NCBI GenBank assembly: GCA_963693085.1
Contig: OY856409.1
Location: 1,338,730,915 to 1,338,794,914 of the forward strand
DNA from: Alisma plantago-aquatica
Lineage: Eukaryota; Streptophyta; Magnoliopsida; Alismatales; Alismataceae
Direction of reading: 5' to 3'
Length of the DNA stretch: 64,000 nucleotides
The notes beneath the pieces are model-generated. The model ran no database searches and was not told where the DNA came from. It saw nothing but the letters and a program-made list of their open reading frames with translations. The position numbers were made by a program, and so were the translations under genes. Position 1 is the first letter of the stretch, and each line of letters begins with the position of its first letter. Shown here in pieces: positions 45,949 through 58,635 of this stretch.

Positions 45949-48339
45949 TATAAAGAGGTGGGATCACCCCGTTACTAAAAATTTGAAGAATAAAACATCC
46001 ATTCCAAACACACTCAAAGGTATGCTAGAATCTGTACAAATTTTTCAAACTTCAATAAATGGTATTCAAAATAACCAAAGTATAGCAGTGGAATAATAAT
46101 GTTGACTATATTCAATTTATCACAAGGTTACAAAAGAACATCAATCTTCCACAAAGGGTTTACATGTATCACTCAACATAAGGATCTAGTAGAGGGAAAT
46201 ATAAACCATAACAACTTTATCTCAAAGCTTTAACTCCTTAAGCTAGTCCAAAATTTCATGCCTTATCATCCAAGTCCTTCACCTAGGGTTGGAAGCATAC
46301 CCCAATAAGAAGAGAAAATAGATGATGTCAACAAAGGCTGGTATGTGCATACTAAATAGGAAATTGAGCAATATATGGAATAAAGGACATCAATATAAAA
46401 AGGCTTCTCAATGAAAGGATAAGGACCACCCAAATGGGTATCAATAGAAAAGTAATTAAAATCATATGATAACAAAAGAATACTTCCCATTAATAAAACA
46501 TAAAGATTGTGCCACACAAGGACATGTAAAGAATTAGGGCACACACCCCATATCATCAACATGCATGCATGTGAGATAAACATAGCCCTAGAACAATATA
46601 GACACAAAGGCAACCAAGTCTCATAAACTTGAAACTAGATAGAGAAAGGAATACTGCCAATCTCCCAAATATATAAAATATGGGCCAAGAATCACACATC
46701 TTGCCTTGGGTATGAGGTTCCTTTCCATCCCAAAAGAGCAAGAAATATCACATTTGCTCGATAGGAAATAACACATCTGCCATAAAAACCAATGCAATTA
46801 CACTACTCTAGTGGTACTGAATCACATATCATGCTAAATGTAGAGGCAAGTAGAAAGTATAGTAAGAATATATATAATCTAGTCACCACATAAGTGACTA
46901 ACATATACATCCACCTCATAAGTGGGCAAATGACATCACATGTCATATTTTAGAGTTCCATCATGAACAAAGCAAAAGATAAGAGTTCAAAAGAATATCC
47001 ATGATCACATGATCAATATCAAATAAGGTAGTTCACATGAACCATGATTTTCAAAAGAAAATACATTATGCATAAGCTAATGACCATAGGACAAAGAGAA
47101 TGAATAAGCATAGGTGAATTGCTCAACATAGAAGAATAGGGGATACATCATATCTCAACTTTAGACTCTAAAAAGTCCAAGTCAGTCCTAGATCCAAGCC
47201 TAGACCTCCAAAGAACCTCTACAGAAGGTGTACATGTCTAATAAGTAAGGTTCCTAAGCTTAGAGAGGCTAGTTTCTCCAACAAAGCTCCTATCTCGAGT
47301 GAGAAGCACCTTCTCCACTTTAGAGGTGAAAAGCCTAACAAAAGAACATGGAGATGAGGTGTTTATGGGTTCTAGGTGGGGTTTCACCATGGAAGGCCAT
47401 GGTTCCGACCTGGAGAAAGGTGGAAGTAAGACTAATAGTATGAAAATAGGGAAGGAAAGGAGGATAATTACTAGTTTTAGTCAAAATCACCAAGGAGGAG
47501 CTTAAGAAATCCTAAATAGAGAAATTAGGAACCCTAGGAGCCTTCTTCACCAAGGTAGGCACCCTCTTTTACCTTGGGACAACAACTTCGTGGCCAAAAC
47601 ATAGAAGGAATGATTCTCTAAGCTAGAGTAAATAAAGGAGAGCAAGACTTTTCAAATTGGGAGTTGGGAAGGGGTAGATATGGCTATATAAAGAAATAGG
47701 TCAAGTATGAGGTGTCTATGAGACTTTTCGTGTGTCATGTATAAGGGTGTCCATGGACATGCAAGCCTTTATGGATAAGGAAGAAGTCAAGCACAAGGTG
47801 TCAAGTTACTTCCCATGTGTCCAATGCTAAGGGTGCCTATAGACATGCAAACCTTTATGGATAGCCATTATTTCCATATTTTGAAGTTATATAATCACAT
47901 TATTCATTACTTATGCCTTTTACTCATTTTCTCTCTCCTAAACTTATCCTAATATTTCAAGGTGGTCCAAATTAGATGAAGTTTGACATGTAGGACAATT
48001 TTGATATGTAGATTTTGAATTTGAAGTTTGTTTCCACTTTTGAGACTTCTTTTTATGATATATGTCATATGGCCCATTAATGACTCATTATCTAAATTAT
48101 TCATCCAATTAAGTTTCTTATCTTCATATTACCACCAAAATGAGTTATGTGGCATATTTTATGTATCCATTATAAACCTAAGATTAATGTTATAACATTA
48201 GGTTACATTAAGGTGATCTATACATGCATTAACTCATTGGGGTTATACTAAACATATATTTAGGTCTAACCTTCAACCTTGTTTGGCTAAGTCCAAAATG
48301 TCAACTTCCAAGGTAGGGTCCGAGATCTAGTATGTTACA
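45949..48339 (-). mobile_element. Solo LTR (gypsy-like, second family), 2391 bp
   Basis: The right end reads TAGTATGTTACA, so in minus orientation the LTR starts TGTAACATACTA, like other gypsy LTRs here. The left end reads TATAAAGAGGTGGGATCACC, where a TG would be expected, so the terminus has mutated or is misplaced by a few bases. ACAAC flanks both ends. A truncated relative is present at about 57460-58635 (shared blocks ATGTGCATACTAAATAGGAA and TGAGATAAACATAGCCCTAG). No internal region is present, so LTR-LTR recombination probably removed it. No gene is supported inside. Confidence 0.7.
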
Positions 48340-48344
48340 ACAAC

Positions 48345-49319
48345 ATAACACCCCATAGATTTGGGCAATGGTGATGAGTTTCACAGTACATGTGCTATAA
48401 ATGGGGCTTATGCAGGTGTCTAACATAGGCAAGGTGGAACAAATAGGAAAAATGTATGTTCATTTCACACACAAGACAATATAGGTAGTGCAGATGTAGC
48501 CATGTTTCCCAAAAAGCATAATTCAAACGGGTGGTATGGCTTTGGCAGGCTTCCCATACATGTCAATTCAAGTGAGGATGGAGTTGGCATGTTGCACATG
48601 CAAGGTAATAGAACTAGACTTGCTATAAATATGATTCAAATGTAAACTGTTGAAAGTGGTTCTTTTGGAAGCATGGATTCCATGCAAAGTGATACAAATG
48701 GACGTTCACCAACCTATCAACCACAAGTACCTCATTAAAACTATATATTGCTATGGATGTTGATAACCACATAACAAATTAACATATAATTGTACTTTCT
48801 TAAAGGCTATTGTTGAAAGTTGGTGCCTTATATATGACAATAATTCATAGTCATCCCCAAATGCAGAACACAAAGCATATCATCCTCAATGTCCTTCACA
48901 CCAGTAGCTCACTGTTCAAACGAGGTATCCAGTATTCTCTGAATCTTTCTCTTTTGTATACCTACTACATTTGAGTATTTATGTTGAGATTGTTGTTTTG
49001 TATACTCTTTTGGATACCTACTAATTTGTAATGCACATTTTATTATTTTGCGCTTAATTTATGGATGGTTAGTCTAGTTCACGACTCACACAATAAATAC
49101 AATGAAATGGTATTGGAGACCAAGACAACTTCTTGTGGTCAAGGGTGGTCATTCTTTTTTTGGGGTGAAGCGAGTCATATTATATCAGTCATTCGCTCTG
49201 TGGCTACGTCTACTATGACATTAGTCACTCCCCTGGGGAGAGGTTCCCATATTGCTATTAGTGGATGTTCTTGTTTTGGGTCAGGTTCCTTTCTAGATGA
49301 ATCCATGCTTTAGACTTAT
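48345..49319. other. CACTA element 2 interior, unassigned
   Basis: The plus strand at about 48480-48760 has a short hydrophilic readable stretch (KKHNSNGWYGFGRLPIHV and SGSFGSMDSMQSDTNG) broken by stops. It looks like decayed coding DNA, possibly part of the CACTA gene interrupted by the solo LTR, but I cannot assign a family. The remainder shows nothing recognisable. Confidence 0.3.
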
Positions 49320-50440
49320 CTCAGTAAACAACCGACGCAGGTTCACTCACTTGTTCTCAAAGATATGAGGGTTTGTTGCCTTTTAGGCTTTCCAACATGC
49401 CACCATGAATGTCTTGCTCCACTCATTATTCTACCCAAACTTCATAGGTTGAGAAGTACCCATTCCTGTGCGTTACTTGTATTATAGAAACTTGATGGTA
49501 GGTTTGGTTCTAGTAGACTCCATAGTGGTTGGATCAAGGGGAATTCACAAACAACATGGATACATGTTTCCTCATCTATGCCACATTGCTCGCACTGACA
49601 ATTTTGTATCATTCTTCTTAATTTCCTCATATCATTGGTAACGAGTCTGTTGTGATTTAGAAGCCATATGTGCATATTCACTCTATGTGGGACACTATGC
49701 TTCCATATGCAGTTTTAGTCTCCAGCTGTACACACTGTTCTCTCCTTCATGAGTTCTTTGTACATTCACCTCACTAAATATCTACCATGTGGATCCGTCC
49801 AGTAATGCTCATCCATCCACATATTTGCCTTTGGTGTGGGATGTGATAGGATTTCCTTGACCGAGTATTCTTCAAAGTAGTGTTGAATATAATCAACATC
49901 CCATTGATCTTCTTGTCTGACCATACTTGAAGCTTTTAGGTCAACAGTTCATCATATATTGTTAAGCCCATTTTCACAACTGGCACATGAGCCAACCTGA
50001 GCCATCTGTACTCCCAAATAGAAGTTCCTACATTATGTGTATAGAAGTTAGATTCAAGCATGTTTGTGCTAGCATGACTCGTCTAGAAAGGGATAGTGTC
50101 TTCTTAGTCCATGAGTTGACTTTTATTTGAAAACCATTAACTAGATCCAGACAAAGCTCTAGTATTTGACTTGTGTACAATTGGGATTCCCAAATGTTTA
50201 CCCAATTCATTGACCTGAGGCATATTGAGCTTTCTGTTGATCGTTCTTCGTAGCCCTACATTGTGTTCTTGGGGAAGAACACTGAAAATTTCTCATGAGA
50301 AAAAAAGAGGCATGATGCTTCCCCAAAGAACTTTAAGCATTTTGTAACACACTTTTCATGTAAGATCGATGCTTCCCCAAATAAAACCAAGTCATCAGCA
50401 AAGGCTAGTTGTGAAAGGGGTGGCTATTCTGATACACAAC
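49320..50440 (-). pseudogene. LINE (non-LTR retrotransposon) reverse-transcriptase C-terminal fragment
   Basis: On the minus strand, three features of plant LINE ORF2 occur in the right order. At about 50260-50410 is LAFADDLVLFGEAS, the catalytic FADD box of RT, followed by CLKFFGEASCL. At 50028-50210 is SWTKKTLSLSRRVMLAQTCL, the conserved post-RT stretch. At 49442-49681 is a zf-RVT domain with HNRLVTNDMRKLRRM, CQCEQCGIDEETCIHVVCEF and LWSLL. Stops separate the pieces. The 5' half of ORF2, the endonuclease and ORF1 are missing, typical of 5' truncation. No clear poly(A) tail was found. Confidence 0.88.
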
Positions 50441-51690
50441 TGGGTTGATGAGAAGCAATTGATGTGTTGGTTTCTCCTACCAATACTCTTTAATAATCTG
50501 AGTTCATACTAATATCATACAATATAGAATATAACATGTTGAGATAGTCAATATTGATAAAAGCATTGTTATTATAGGAACTCTTCATTAATTCTTGATG
50601 TCATTGTTCCCTAGGGACAAAAAATACATCAACAGCCTAGCGACTGCCGTATATATGACAAAAATGCATCACAATACCACATTATGGTTAGAATGATATA
50701 GTTTATATTAAATAGAGTTTATGATAATAGTCGCAATAACATGAGGTTGGGAGTTGTTGTTCATGACCATACAGGAAAGTTGGTGGCTAATACAATAGAA
50801 AACATGAAAAGGAGACTCCAATTGGAGTCGGCCTAGACAAGAGCTTTTGAATGCACCATAATGGTTGAGAAAAAAATGAAACTTTTAGATTATTCTGTGT
50901 TGTTGGATGTTGGAAATGAGTCACATTATTTATTCTTTTTAATATGAATATAGCTCCTTGTGTGATGGTCACAACTATTGGTATTTCATTGAATTTAGTT
51001 CAATGCAAAGTGTAGTGCAATCATTATTTTAATGAGAGTCTGTTTGATTAGCTGTTATACAATATGGACCAATTAATGTATGGGATTCAGATAAAATTCA
51101 CTAATGGAAAACATTGTATGAAGATGATCAATGCATTTTATGAATCTATCCAAAAAAATTATTTGGTTGTGTTCTTTGCACTTTAGACACAGATAAATGA
51201 CTGAATTATATTGGTTTCCTATTTATATTTGCAGGGTAGATTTCCTTCTAAATATGGATTTATACCCTTGATGCACCCAGGATTAGACCAAAATTGAATT
51301 ATAAGGATAACTTCATTTTTGTACTATGGTTTTGTATTTATCAACCCTTCAAATTCTATCGATATAATGGTTTGTGTCATTTTCAGGACTAGAATATACA
51401 TGTAGCAAAATCATATGAGGACTAACATTGATGAAGAGAACCACACCATTTGAAGAAATATGAAGACATTATAGATCTTAGGAGTTTCATACATGATATG
51501 TTGATTGTTATCAACATCATATTATATATTTTTTCCTTAGTTCTATTAACATTGACCATGCAATGTAAGGATAATATTTTGGTTCAATGATGAATATTGG
51601 TTTGTGGTGATTTGACATTTTTGTGTGAAATTTGGTGGGTGAATGTTCTTTTGATGTCATGTGAATATTATATAATTACTGCTAGTGATT
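50441..51690. other. CACTA element 2 right interior, unassigned
   Basis: This is AT-rich sequence with stops in all frames. No protein motif or repeat structure was seen apart from homopolymer runs. It may include intron or 3' untranslated sequence of the CACTA gene. Confidence 0.4.
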
Positions 51691-51769
51691 CAATTTTGAA
51701 AAAAAACCTAAAAATTGATATTTGTTAGAGTAATAATTACATTAAAATCAATTAATATATTGATAAATA

Positions 51770-52110
51770 AATAATATTTATTAGTCCCTCATAAATATAT
51801 TAATGAATCTTTTCAGGCCCTCAAAAATGAATAGTGAAGACCAAGTCGACCATCAAAAATTGTATTGATGAGGAGCAAATAGCCCCTAAAAAATAATGTT
51901 TATGAAGGCAGTAACCCCTCAAAAATATATTTTCTAAGACCATCAAGTCCCTCAAAAATGTATTTATGAGAATTAAAATAAGCCCTCAATAATGTATTTA
52001 TGAAGGGTAAATAGTCCCTCAATATAACTTTTTTGAAGGCCACTTAGTCTGTGAAAATTGTATTTCTGAGGGCCACCAATATTTGTCACAGGGGTTCTCT
52101 TCACGGACCA
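51770..52110. repeat. Subterminal repeats of CACTA element 2 (right)
   Basis: At least seven degenerate units of roughly 40-50 bases occur, built on AGTCCCTCAAAAATGTATTT followed by ATGAGGG or TGAAGG. They lie just inside the right terminus. Because CCCTCA and TGAGGG both occur, units can pair with each other. They are probably transposase binding sites of this family. Confidence 0.8.
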
Positions 52111-52212
52111 TTTATGAGGGCCAGACCCACAATTGTTCCTATTTGTGAGGGCTTATAGAGAGGAGTTTTTCATAGGATTGTTCCATGAAGAAAGGCTAGT
52201 TTTTTTGTAGTG

Positions 52213-52215
52213 CAT
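52213..52215. repeat. Target-site duplication CAT, right, of CACTA element 2
   Basis: CAT follows TTTTTTGTAGTG and matches 31327-31329. Confidence 0.8.
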
Positions 52216-54405
52216 GTGAGTTATCATCACCCCTTGCGACCACTAGACATCAACTTCCCTAGTGACCACTAGGGTTAGGGAAAACCATAGAGACCATCAA
52301 CAATCCACACACGCATGTGTAGTGACCAACACTTGTAGTGACCATGCAAGATGAGTCCATATGTGGTGACCATACTAGGTTAGCACCTTGTTGCGACCAC
52401 AACACACTATCACTGGTAATGACCACTATACAAACATCAAGAGATGCAACGATCATCAACAAAAGCAACTTTGTGATCACACTATATCACCCATGTAGCA
52501 ACCACAACACCAAGCACCAACCATGTATAACAACCATCAAGGCTCTATCAAGCATAGCGACCACCCAAACCATGCAAAATGATCACAACAACAAATCCAA
52601 GGGTAGCGACCAGAAGATGTGTAGTATCCATAACATATGTAGTGACCAAGTGATTAAGGTTTGGGTTATAGCAACCAAAAAACACCCAAACTCACCACTA
52701 TCATGGTCAAAGAGACCAAAATAGATGTTTAACACCAAGAAAACCAAAGAGTCACTAAGAAGAAAACCTCATGAAGATGGTAACATCCAAACCCTAAGAA
52801 TAAGCGTCTGAAGGAGCAACATAGAAACCATACAATGAGAGAGAGAAACCAAATGTTAAGCACATGCATGTGGGAAACAAGACCACCATATTTAACAAGA
52901 TAACTAAACTAGACATGGTGATAAAGCCAACGTTCAAGATATATGTAAAAATCAACAACTCCATCATCACTTAGGTTTCAAGTGCAAGAAGTAGGGTAAA
53001 GAGGAAGAGTTAATCTATGCAAGAATATCTACATAATCTTAACCCTAAGTCAAGATATCATCATAGAGAAACTTAGATTCACATTTTAGAGATAAAATAA
53101 CATGCATGCAAGATCATGTGTAATAATAGAAGAAGTGAGAGTTATATAACCCGCCTTGAGGTGAAGATCAACTCCAAAGCCACGAAGCTCCAAGAGAGAG
53201 AAGGAAAGTCAAGCTTGGATCAACTCTATGACCAAGCAAGATCACCTTAAGAGAAGAAGAAAAAACCAAGGTCAAAGAATGCTCAAATAGAATAGGGTAA
53301 AAACCCTAAGCTGAAAAAGAAAGGGGGAAGAGGAGATCTTCTTCTCACTTAGGTACTACCATGGGAGAACCATGGATTCAACCTCTATTGGAGAGAAGTC
53401 CCTCAAGAAATCCACCATGGAGCACCATGGTCTAGCCGAGAGAGGAAAGATAGAGTAGGGTTTCAAGTAAAACAAGATCAAGAAGATTAAACCACTTACC
53501 AAGCTCAAGGACCACCAAAGGATCGAACACAGGGAGATGATCAAACCCTAGATCACCACATGCAAAGGTTCAACCTCATTCTTCAAGATCTAGCACCTCC
53601 ACTACACCACCAATCTCAAGGGTCGACTCCAAGCAAGAAGAGAGAAAGAAAAGAGAGCTAAAGGGGTCACTTGCATGTAAAAGAAGGGGTATACGTACGA
53701 GGGTAGAAGAAAGGTAAAGGGATATGAGGTGTCAAGATGCTAGGACCTCCAGAGACACTTGTCCCCCAAAAACCTTAGCCATACAAGAACTCTAGATATG
53801 AATGCAATAAAGGACATTAAAATATAGGTTGTGTAGTGAGCACTTAGGTCCTCACCACCCATGGGTTGAAACAAAACACCATGTAGCAACCACCACACTA
53901 AGCCAACCAAGGCAAATGACCACTACAACCAAAGGCACAATTCAAAACCTCTTCTGTCGCAATAAAAATGTCCCAAGGTTAGTCACCTAGGTCTCTACAA
54001 ACACAAAACCAAGGAAAACACATCAGACACTACACTCAATGATCAACATCCAACTCAACTCAAGCATCCATGCAAACCATGCAAACCCTAGTATCAACTC
54101 ATGATTGCCACAACCAAGGTCCAACAAGGCACCCCCATGCATCACTCTCTCTCTCTCTCATGATGCTTAAACATAGGAGGCACAACCAACATGTGAAAAA
54201 TTGCAAGATAAATCCTCAACATGGGAAAAGTGCAACTTGGTCCAAAACAACACATATATAGCATAACTAGCTAAACATCAACCAAAATGAAAACATAAGC
54301 ATGTCACATGTTATTAAAACATGTCACATGATTAGATTAAGGTTTAAGAATCTTATTATTCTAAGCAAGAAAGATCAACCACTAATCTAGGTCAGGGGTC
54401 TTACA
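52216..54405 (-). mobile_element. Host LTR, piece 3 (to its terminus)
   Basis: This is the continuation of the LTR at 7215-8524 and 31279-31329. It repeats GTAGTGACCA words from the sliver, has the family marker TATATAACCCGCCTTGAGG near 53137, and ends CTAGGTCAGGGGTCTTACA at 54405. That parallels the element 1 LTR end (CTAGGTCAGGGATGTTACA). With the inserts removed the three pieces add to about 3.5 kb. The segment 52230-52720 is dense in TAGTGACCA / GCGACCA words. No gene is present. Confidence 0.7.
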
Positions 54406-54407
54406 CG

Positions 54408-56442
54408 TGTTGGGAAATATGGCAATAGATAGGAAGCAGAAATAAATTTTTTGATCTACAATATTCCCCTTTAACAAATGATCACGTCAACAACTATGTA
54501 ATCAGAAGGATAGTTTACGAGGTTATAATTGGTCCTGGAGCAAGTCCAGTGACTATTCCCTTATCGCAGTATGTTCCTTTATTCAAGTCACACTCAAACA
54601 TCATTAGCAATAGCTCCTGGTTGATTACAACAAATAGTAGCTTGACGTTGTCCTCCTAGCCGAACATACTCCTTGCCTCTATGGTAGTCTACACAGACAA
54701 TTGAGAATTCTCATTGTTCTACTAGAACTGACAATAAGGAGTTGTCCCCTCTCATTGGTGTACTAGCACTGACTTTCTCTCCTACAATTGTTCTCCCTTG
54801 ATATCCCTCCCTTTATCGAATAGGACTTGTTCGAGTTCTCTTAGTTACCACAACCGAATAAGACAAACAATTGTCAGAGGCAATTGAGTTGTTGTGTATG
54901 AGAAGACCCAATACCCCTCTATTTATAAGAGGGTTAGGGTCAAGGTTCCCAGTATGAGTGGGAGAAAAAGAGACCATAATTTCATGAATTTTTGCATCCT
55001 GCATGCGACAAAATGATCAGTTCATAGGTGAACCGATAGGTTGGCATGTGAGCCGGTCAACTCAACCCTTGAATCGGTCGTTTCATCATGTTTCCTGATC
55101 ACAATTGTATTAGCAATTACTATCTGATTTAATGCACAACATGACATCAACACTAATTCTTGAATCGATCAAATTGATCTACCAACCACCCAGTTCACAA
55201 CCTGAGTCAGTTGGTTCATGGACCTGAACTGATTAGTTTAATTCCTAAACCAATCAGTTCATTGTCTAGAATTACCAAAGTTGGTTCAATTGACCTGACA
55301 CAATGAAAAGATTAGTTCAACACTTGAACTGGTCAATTTGCAGATCAGTCAGTCAATATTTTACCAAAGTTGTTTAAATTGAATACCTAACTCTTTAGTA
55401 ATCAAGTTTAAACCATATTAAAAAATGACTCATATTCTAAGTCTATCCTATGTGTGTGACCCTATAGGTTCCAAGTTACGCTGGTAGTGAATGTCCATAA
55501 CTGATTTATGACATCATAAGCAATAAGTGGTGTCAAGAAACACATCATTGCTACCCAAGTAATCTGGAAAGTTGAAGAACAACTTCAACTGACAATCTAT
55601 GATTGGTGTTATAGTGATTGTATAATTCCTTTATCACTGATATCCAGATTGAACTTGAGGCATGGAATCTTCATCCTCTAAATGTTCAATCCATGTTCCT
55701 TGAAGTAGAGCAAGCTGTCTGAGATATATGTAACTTTAATATCATATATTGATTCACATATGTGTGTACATGCCTTTCTGAATCTCTTTTATCAAGTGGC
55801 CTGAATATCAAATTCCAGTAGGAGGGACAAATCCCATATGCATCACTCAAAGTCATCCCCATGTGTCACAATGTACCCAAACACCACCTTTATGGTAACC
55901 CTTATTCAAAGTCACAGTGGATGACGTTAAAGTATAATGAACAACATTTAATGAGTGTAGTAATTTTAGGTTGAACCAAAATCACCAACTTCACTATGAG
56001 AGATGATTATGACCACCAATTATGGTTTCCATGTGTCACTCTCAAGGTGGATCTGTCCAATACACTTTTCTCCAACAAGTATCTATGTGTTTGGTTTGAT
56101 ATCACATATCATGACTAATGAGACTCTGTCATCAACCAACACACACTCTAGTCTTATCTGTTATTGTTGTCTATAAACATTCCACAATAACATCCGACTA
56201 GGGACAAAATAAGAATGTTCATACTCTTAACATTTGTGTGATCTCATTGTTTAGGTCATCACTGTGAAGACATACATTATTGAGTAATTCCATTCTTTAT
56301 ACATTTATTATGTTTCATCATTATCTCATAACTAATTGAAATAGAACAATTTGGAAGATTTGCCTTTATTATTAATCAAATCATTTACATGATATGCCAT
56401 CTCAATCATCATATGATTGGTTATATGGGTATACATACCAAA
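54408..56442 (-). mobile_element. Copia-like LTR with a short 3' internal stub, minus orientation
   Basis: The left end is TGTTGGGAAATATGG. The right end, read on the minus strand, starts TTTTTGGTATGTATACCC, preceded by a GCAAGTGGGAGC tract, the polypurine motif seen before the 3' LTR of plant copia elements of the SIRE/Angela type. The first 350 bases of the LTR match 59989-60346 in opposite orientation. Internal sequence of perhaps 150 bases (56443-56600) remains, then homology is lost, so the element is truncated. Copia assignment rests on the polypurine motif and LTR style only. Confidence 0.55.
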
Positions 56443-56599
56443 AAGCTCCCACTTGCACTTAGAGCCAATAACCCACTAAAATTATTCTTAGTGATCCAAA
56501 CATGTCCATCATGTTTCTGCTCTACAAGTGCTAATTGGTGTGATTCTTCTCAAGGCCACACACTAGCCAACTAAAGGTGGCTAGATGCGACCCTAAGGG

Positions 56600-57459
56600 A
56601 AAACACACAAAATCTCTCAAAATTTATATGTAGACCTAGTCCAACTCACAAGATCAACTAATCACACGTTCCCACAAGTGCATGAGGTCGTGCTATAGTA
56701 TAGGATAGTGGTAAGATTAAGGTCAATCCTCAAGGAGAGAGGGGGCACTAGAGCTAGGTTTGTGCTAGCTATGTTCCTAAAGCGGAGATTAGGGTTTGAG
56801 GGTTTTAAATTGGGTTTGGTTTGATTACACTACAATTGCAAGTAACCAAGAGTAAGAAGGAAACTAAGTTAACCAATACTTTAGATTTCTCTAAGCAAGC
56901 TAAGGCTATCAAACTAAGCAAGGCAAGAAATTAGGCTAGAGCAAGGAGTTACACTACACTAGCAAGATAAGTGATCAACTAGATGCAAACTAAGCAATTA
57001 GACAAGAATAATCTAAGTTATCACTATTTAGCTAACTTAACACAAGCAAGCTCAAAGGAGCCCTAACTGCTTAAGCAAGAACTAACTGTCTAGAACTAGG
57101 CAATTAGCTAAGAATTAACAAAGGCAATTAACTACACTAGAATTAACAAGCTAAGAAGGAAAAGGTGTATTTTAAGCAATATGATGGATAGGTGGGCCGT
57201 TTGGGAATGCAACTTAATATTAGTTGGGGAAAGGTCAACATAGCATGCAAAACTCACATTTTAATCTAGATTACCAAACCAAACAACAAGGCAAGTGCTT
57301 ATTAGAATATACCCTATACTACTAGTTGGACAACTAGGGCTAGGTGTAATTCTAATAGGACTTGGCAAGTCTAGGTGTAAGGAGTGGGATCCCAGAGGAA
57401 AACCACTCCCTACTAGAAATAAAAAGGCAACATCCCTTGAACCAAACACCACATAAATT
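56600..57459. other. Unclassified repetitive DNA
   Basis: The sequence is rich in CTAAGCAA / AAGCTAAG words at about 56860-57170. A segment at about 56670-56750 (CACAAGTGCATGAGGTCGTG and following) resembles motifs found in plant LTR-retrotransposon leaders. I cannot define ends or family. No gene is supported. Confidence 0.35.
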
Positions 57460-58635
57460 TTTTCACCAGAGGGATGATAATCAATTCATTCAACATGTAT
57501 GTATCATAACACAATAAGTAACAGTGGAAGAGAAATATATCTAACTAATACCAAGCTTAATATCTTTATACATCACTACACAACACATGGGTGAGTTACA
57601 AAAGAAACTATAAGGATCTAGATGAGGATTCTCTAACCACCTCTTTCAAGTCTCCCAAAATCCCATCTACAAATGTTGTTATCAAAGTCCACCTTTCTTA
57701 TCTTCTCCTTGATCTAGACTTGGGGATGGAAGCATACCCCATAAAAAGGAGAAGAAAAGGAAACATAAAAAAAAGTTGGTATGTGCATACTAAATAGGAA
57801 AACTAAGCAATATGTGGATTAAAGGACATAAAAAATAAACAAGGCTTCCCATGAGAAGTTAAGAACTACCCAAAAGGGCATAAAAGAAAAGAATCACCAT
57901 CACATAATAAAAGAGATACTTGCCATAAATAAAACAATAAATTGTGCCATACTAGCGCATGTAAAGAAAGTAGGGCACACACCCCACAATCATGAACTTG
58001 CATGCATGTGAGATAAACATAGCCCTAGAACAATATAAAGACAAAGGTGACCAAGCCTCACAAACTTGAAACCTAATAGAGAATGATGTAGTACCAAACT
58101 CCCAATATATATAAGCTGGGCCAAGCCTCACAAACTTGAAACCCAGGTATAGGGAACCACCACCTCCATCCCAATAAAAATGAGGCATACTTCCCAAAAC
58201 CAATGCAATTACACTACTCTAGTGCTACTGAATCACATAGCATGTTTAATGTAGAGGCAAGTAGATAGTATAGTCATATTATATAGAAGCTGCCATCGTA
58301 CTAATGGACAACATAAACATCCACCTCACTAGTGGGCAAAAGACATCACATGTCATCATATAGAGTTCCAACATGAACAAATCAAGAGTAAGAGACAAAA
58401 GAATATCAAATCATGACCATAAGATCAATAACAAATAAGATACTTCACATGAAGCATATTTTTCAAAAGAACAAGATATTATTTAGGTTAATGTCCACAT
58501 GACCAAGAGAAAGAAGAATATAGGTGATTGCTCAACATAGAATAATAGGGTTTGCAAACATACCTTTTTTGAGAGTCTACTCTAACCAAAGTCAAGTGTA
58601 GGTCCAAGCCTAGGCCTTCAAAGAACCTATTAAGC
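57460..58635 (-). mobile_element. Truncated relative of the solo LTR at 45949-48339
   Basis: Collinear landmarks shared with the solo LTR are GGTATGTGCATACTAAATAG, ATGCATGTGAGATAAACATA followed by GCCCTAGAACAATATA, GGGCAAA.GACATCACATGTC, and ATCCAAGCCTAG-like text. It begins near 57460 and fades near 58635, so both ends are missing. A short internal duplication (GCCTCACAAACTTGAAACC, near 58056 and 58125) is present. No gene. Confidence 0.7.

Larger units (their letters stand above)
31330..52212. mobile_element. CACTA element 2 (20.9 kb with nested insertions, about 7.4 kb without)
   Basis: The left end is CACTACAAAAAAATGGGC. The right end, in reverse complement, is CACTACAAAAAAACTAGC. A 3-bp duplication CAT flanks it (31327-31329 and 52213-52215). 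Subterminal repeats built on CCTCAAAAAT and TATTTATGAGGG occur near both ends. Nested inside are gypsy element 2 (33413-44460) and a solo LTR (45949-48339); removing these with their duplications leaves about 7.4 kb. That remainder includes a LINE fragment (49320-50440) and possible transposase remnants near 44505 and 45480. No intact transposase remains. Confidence 0.88.
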
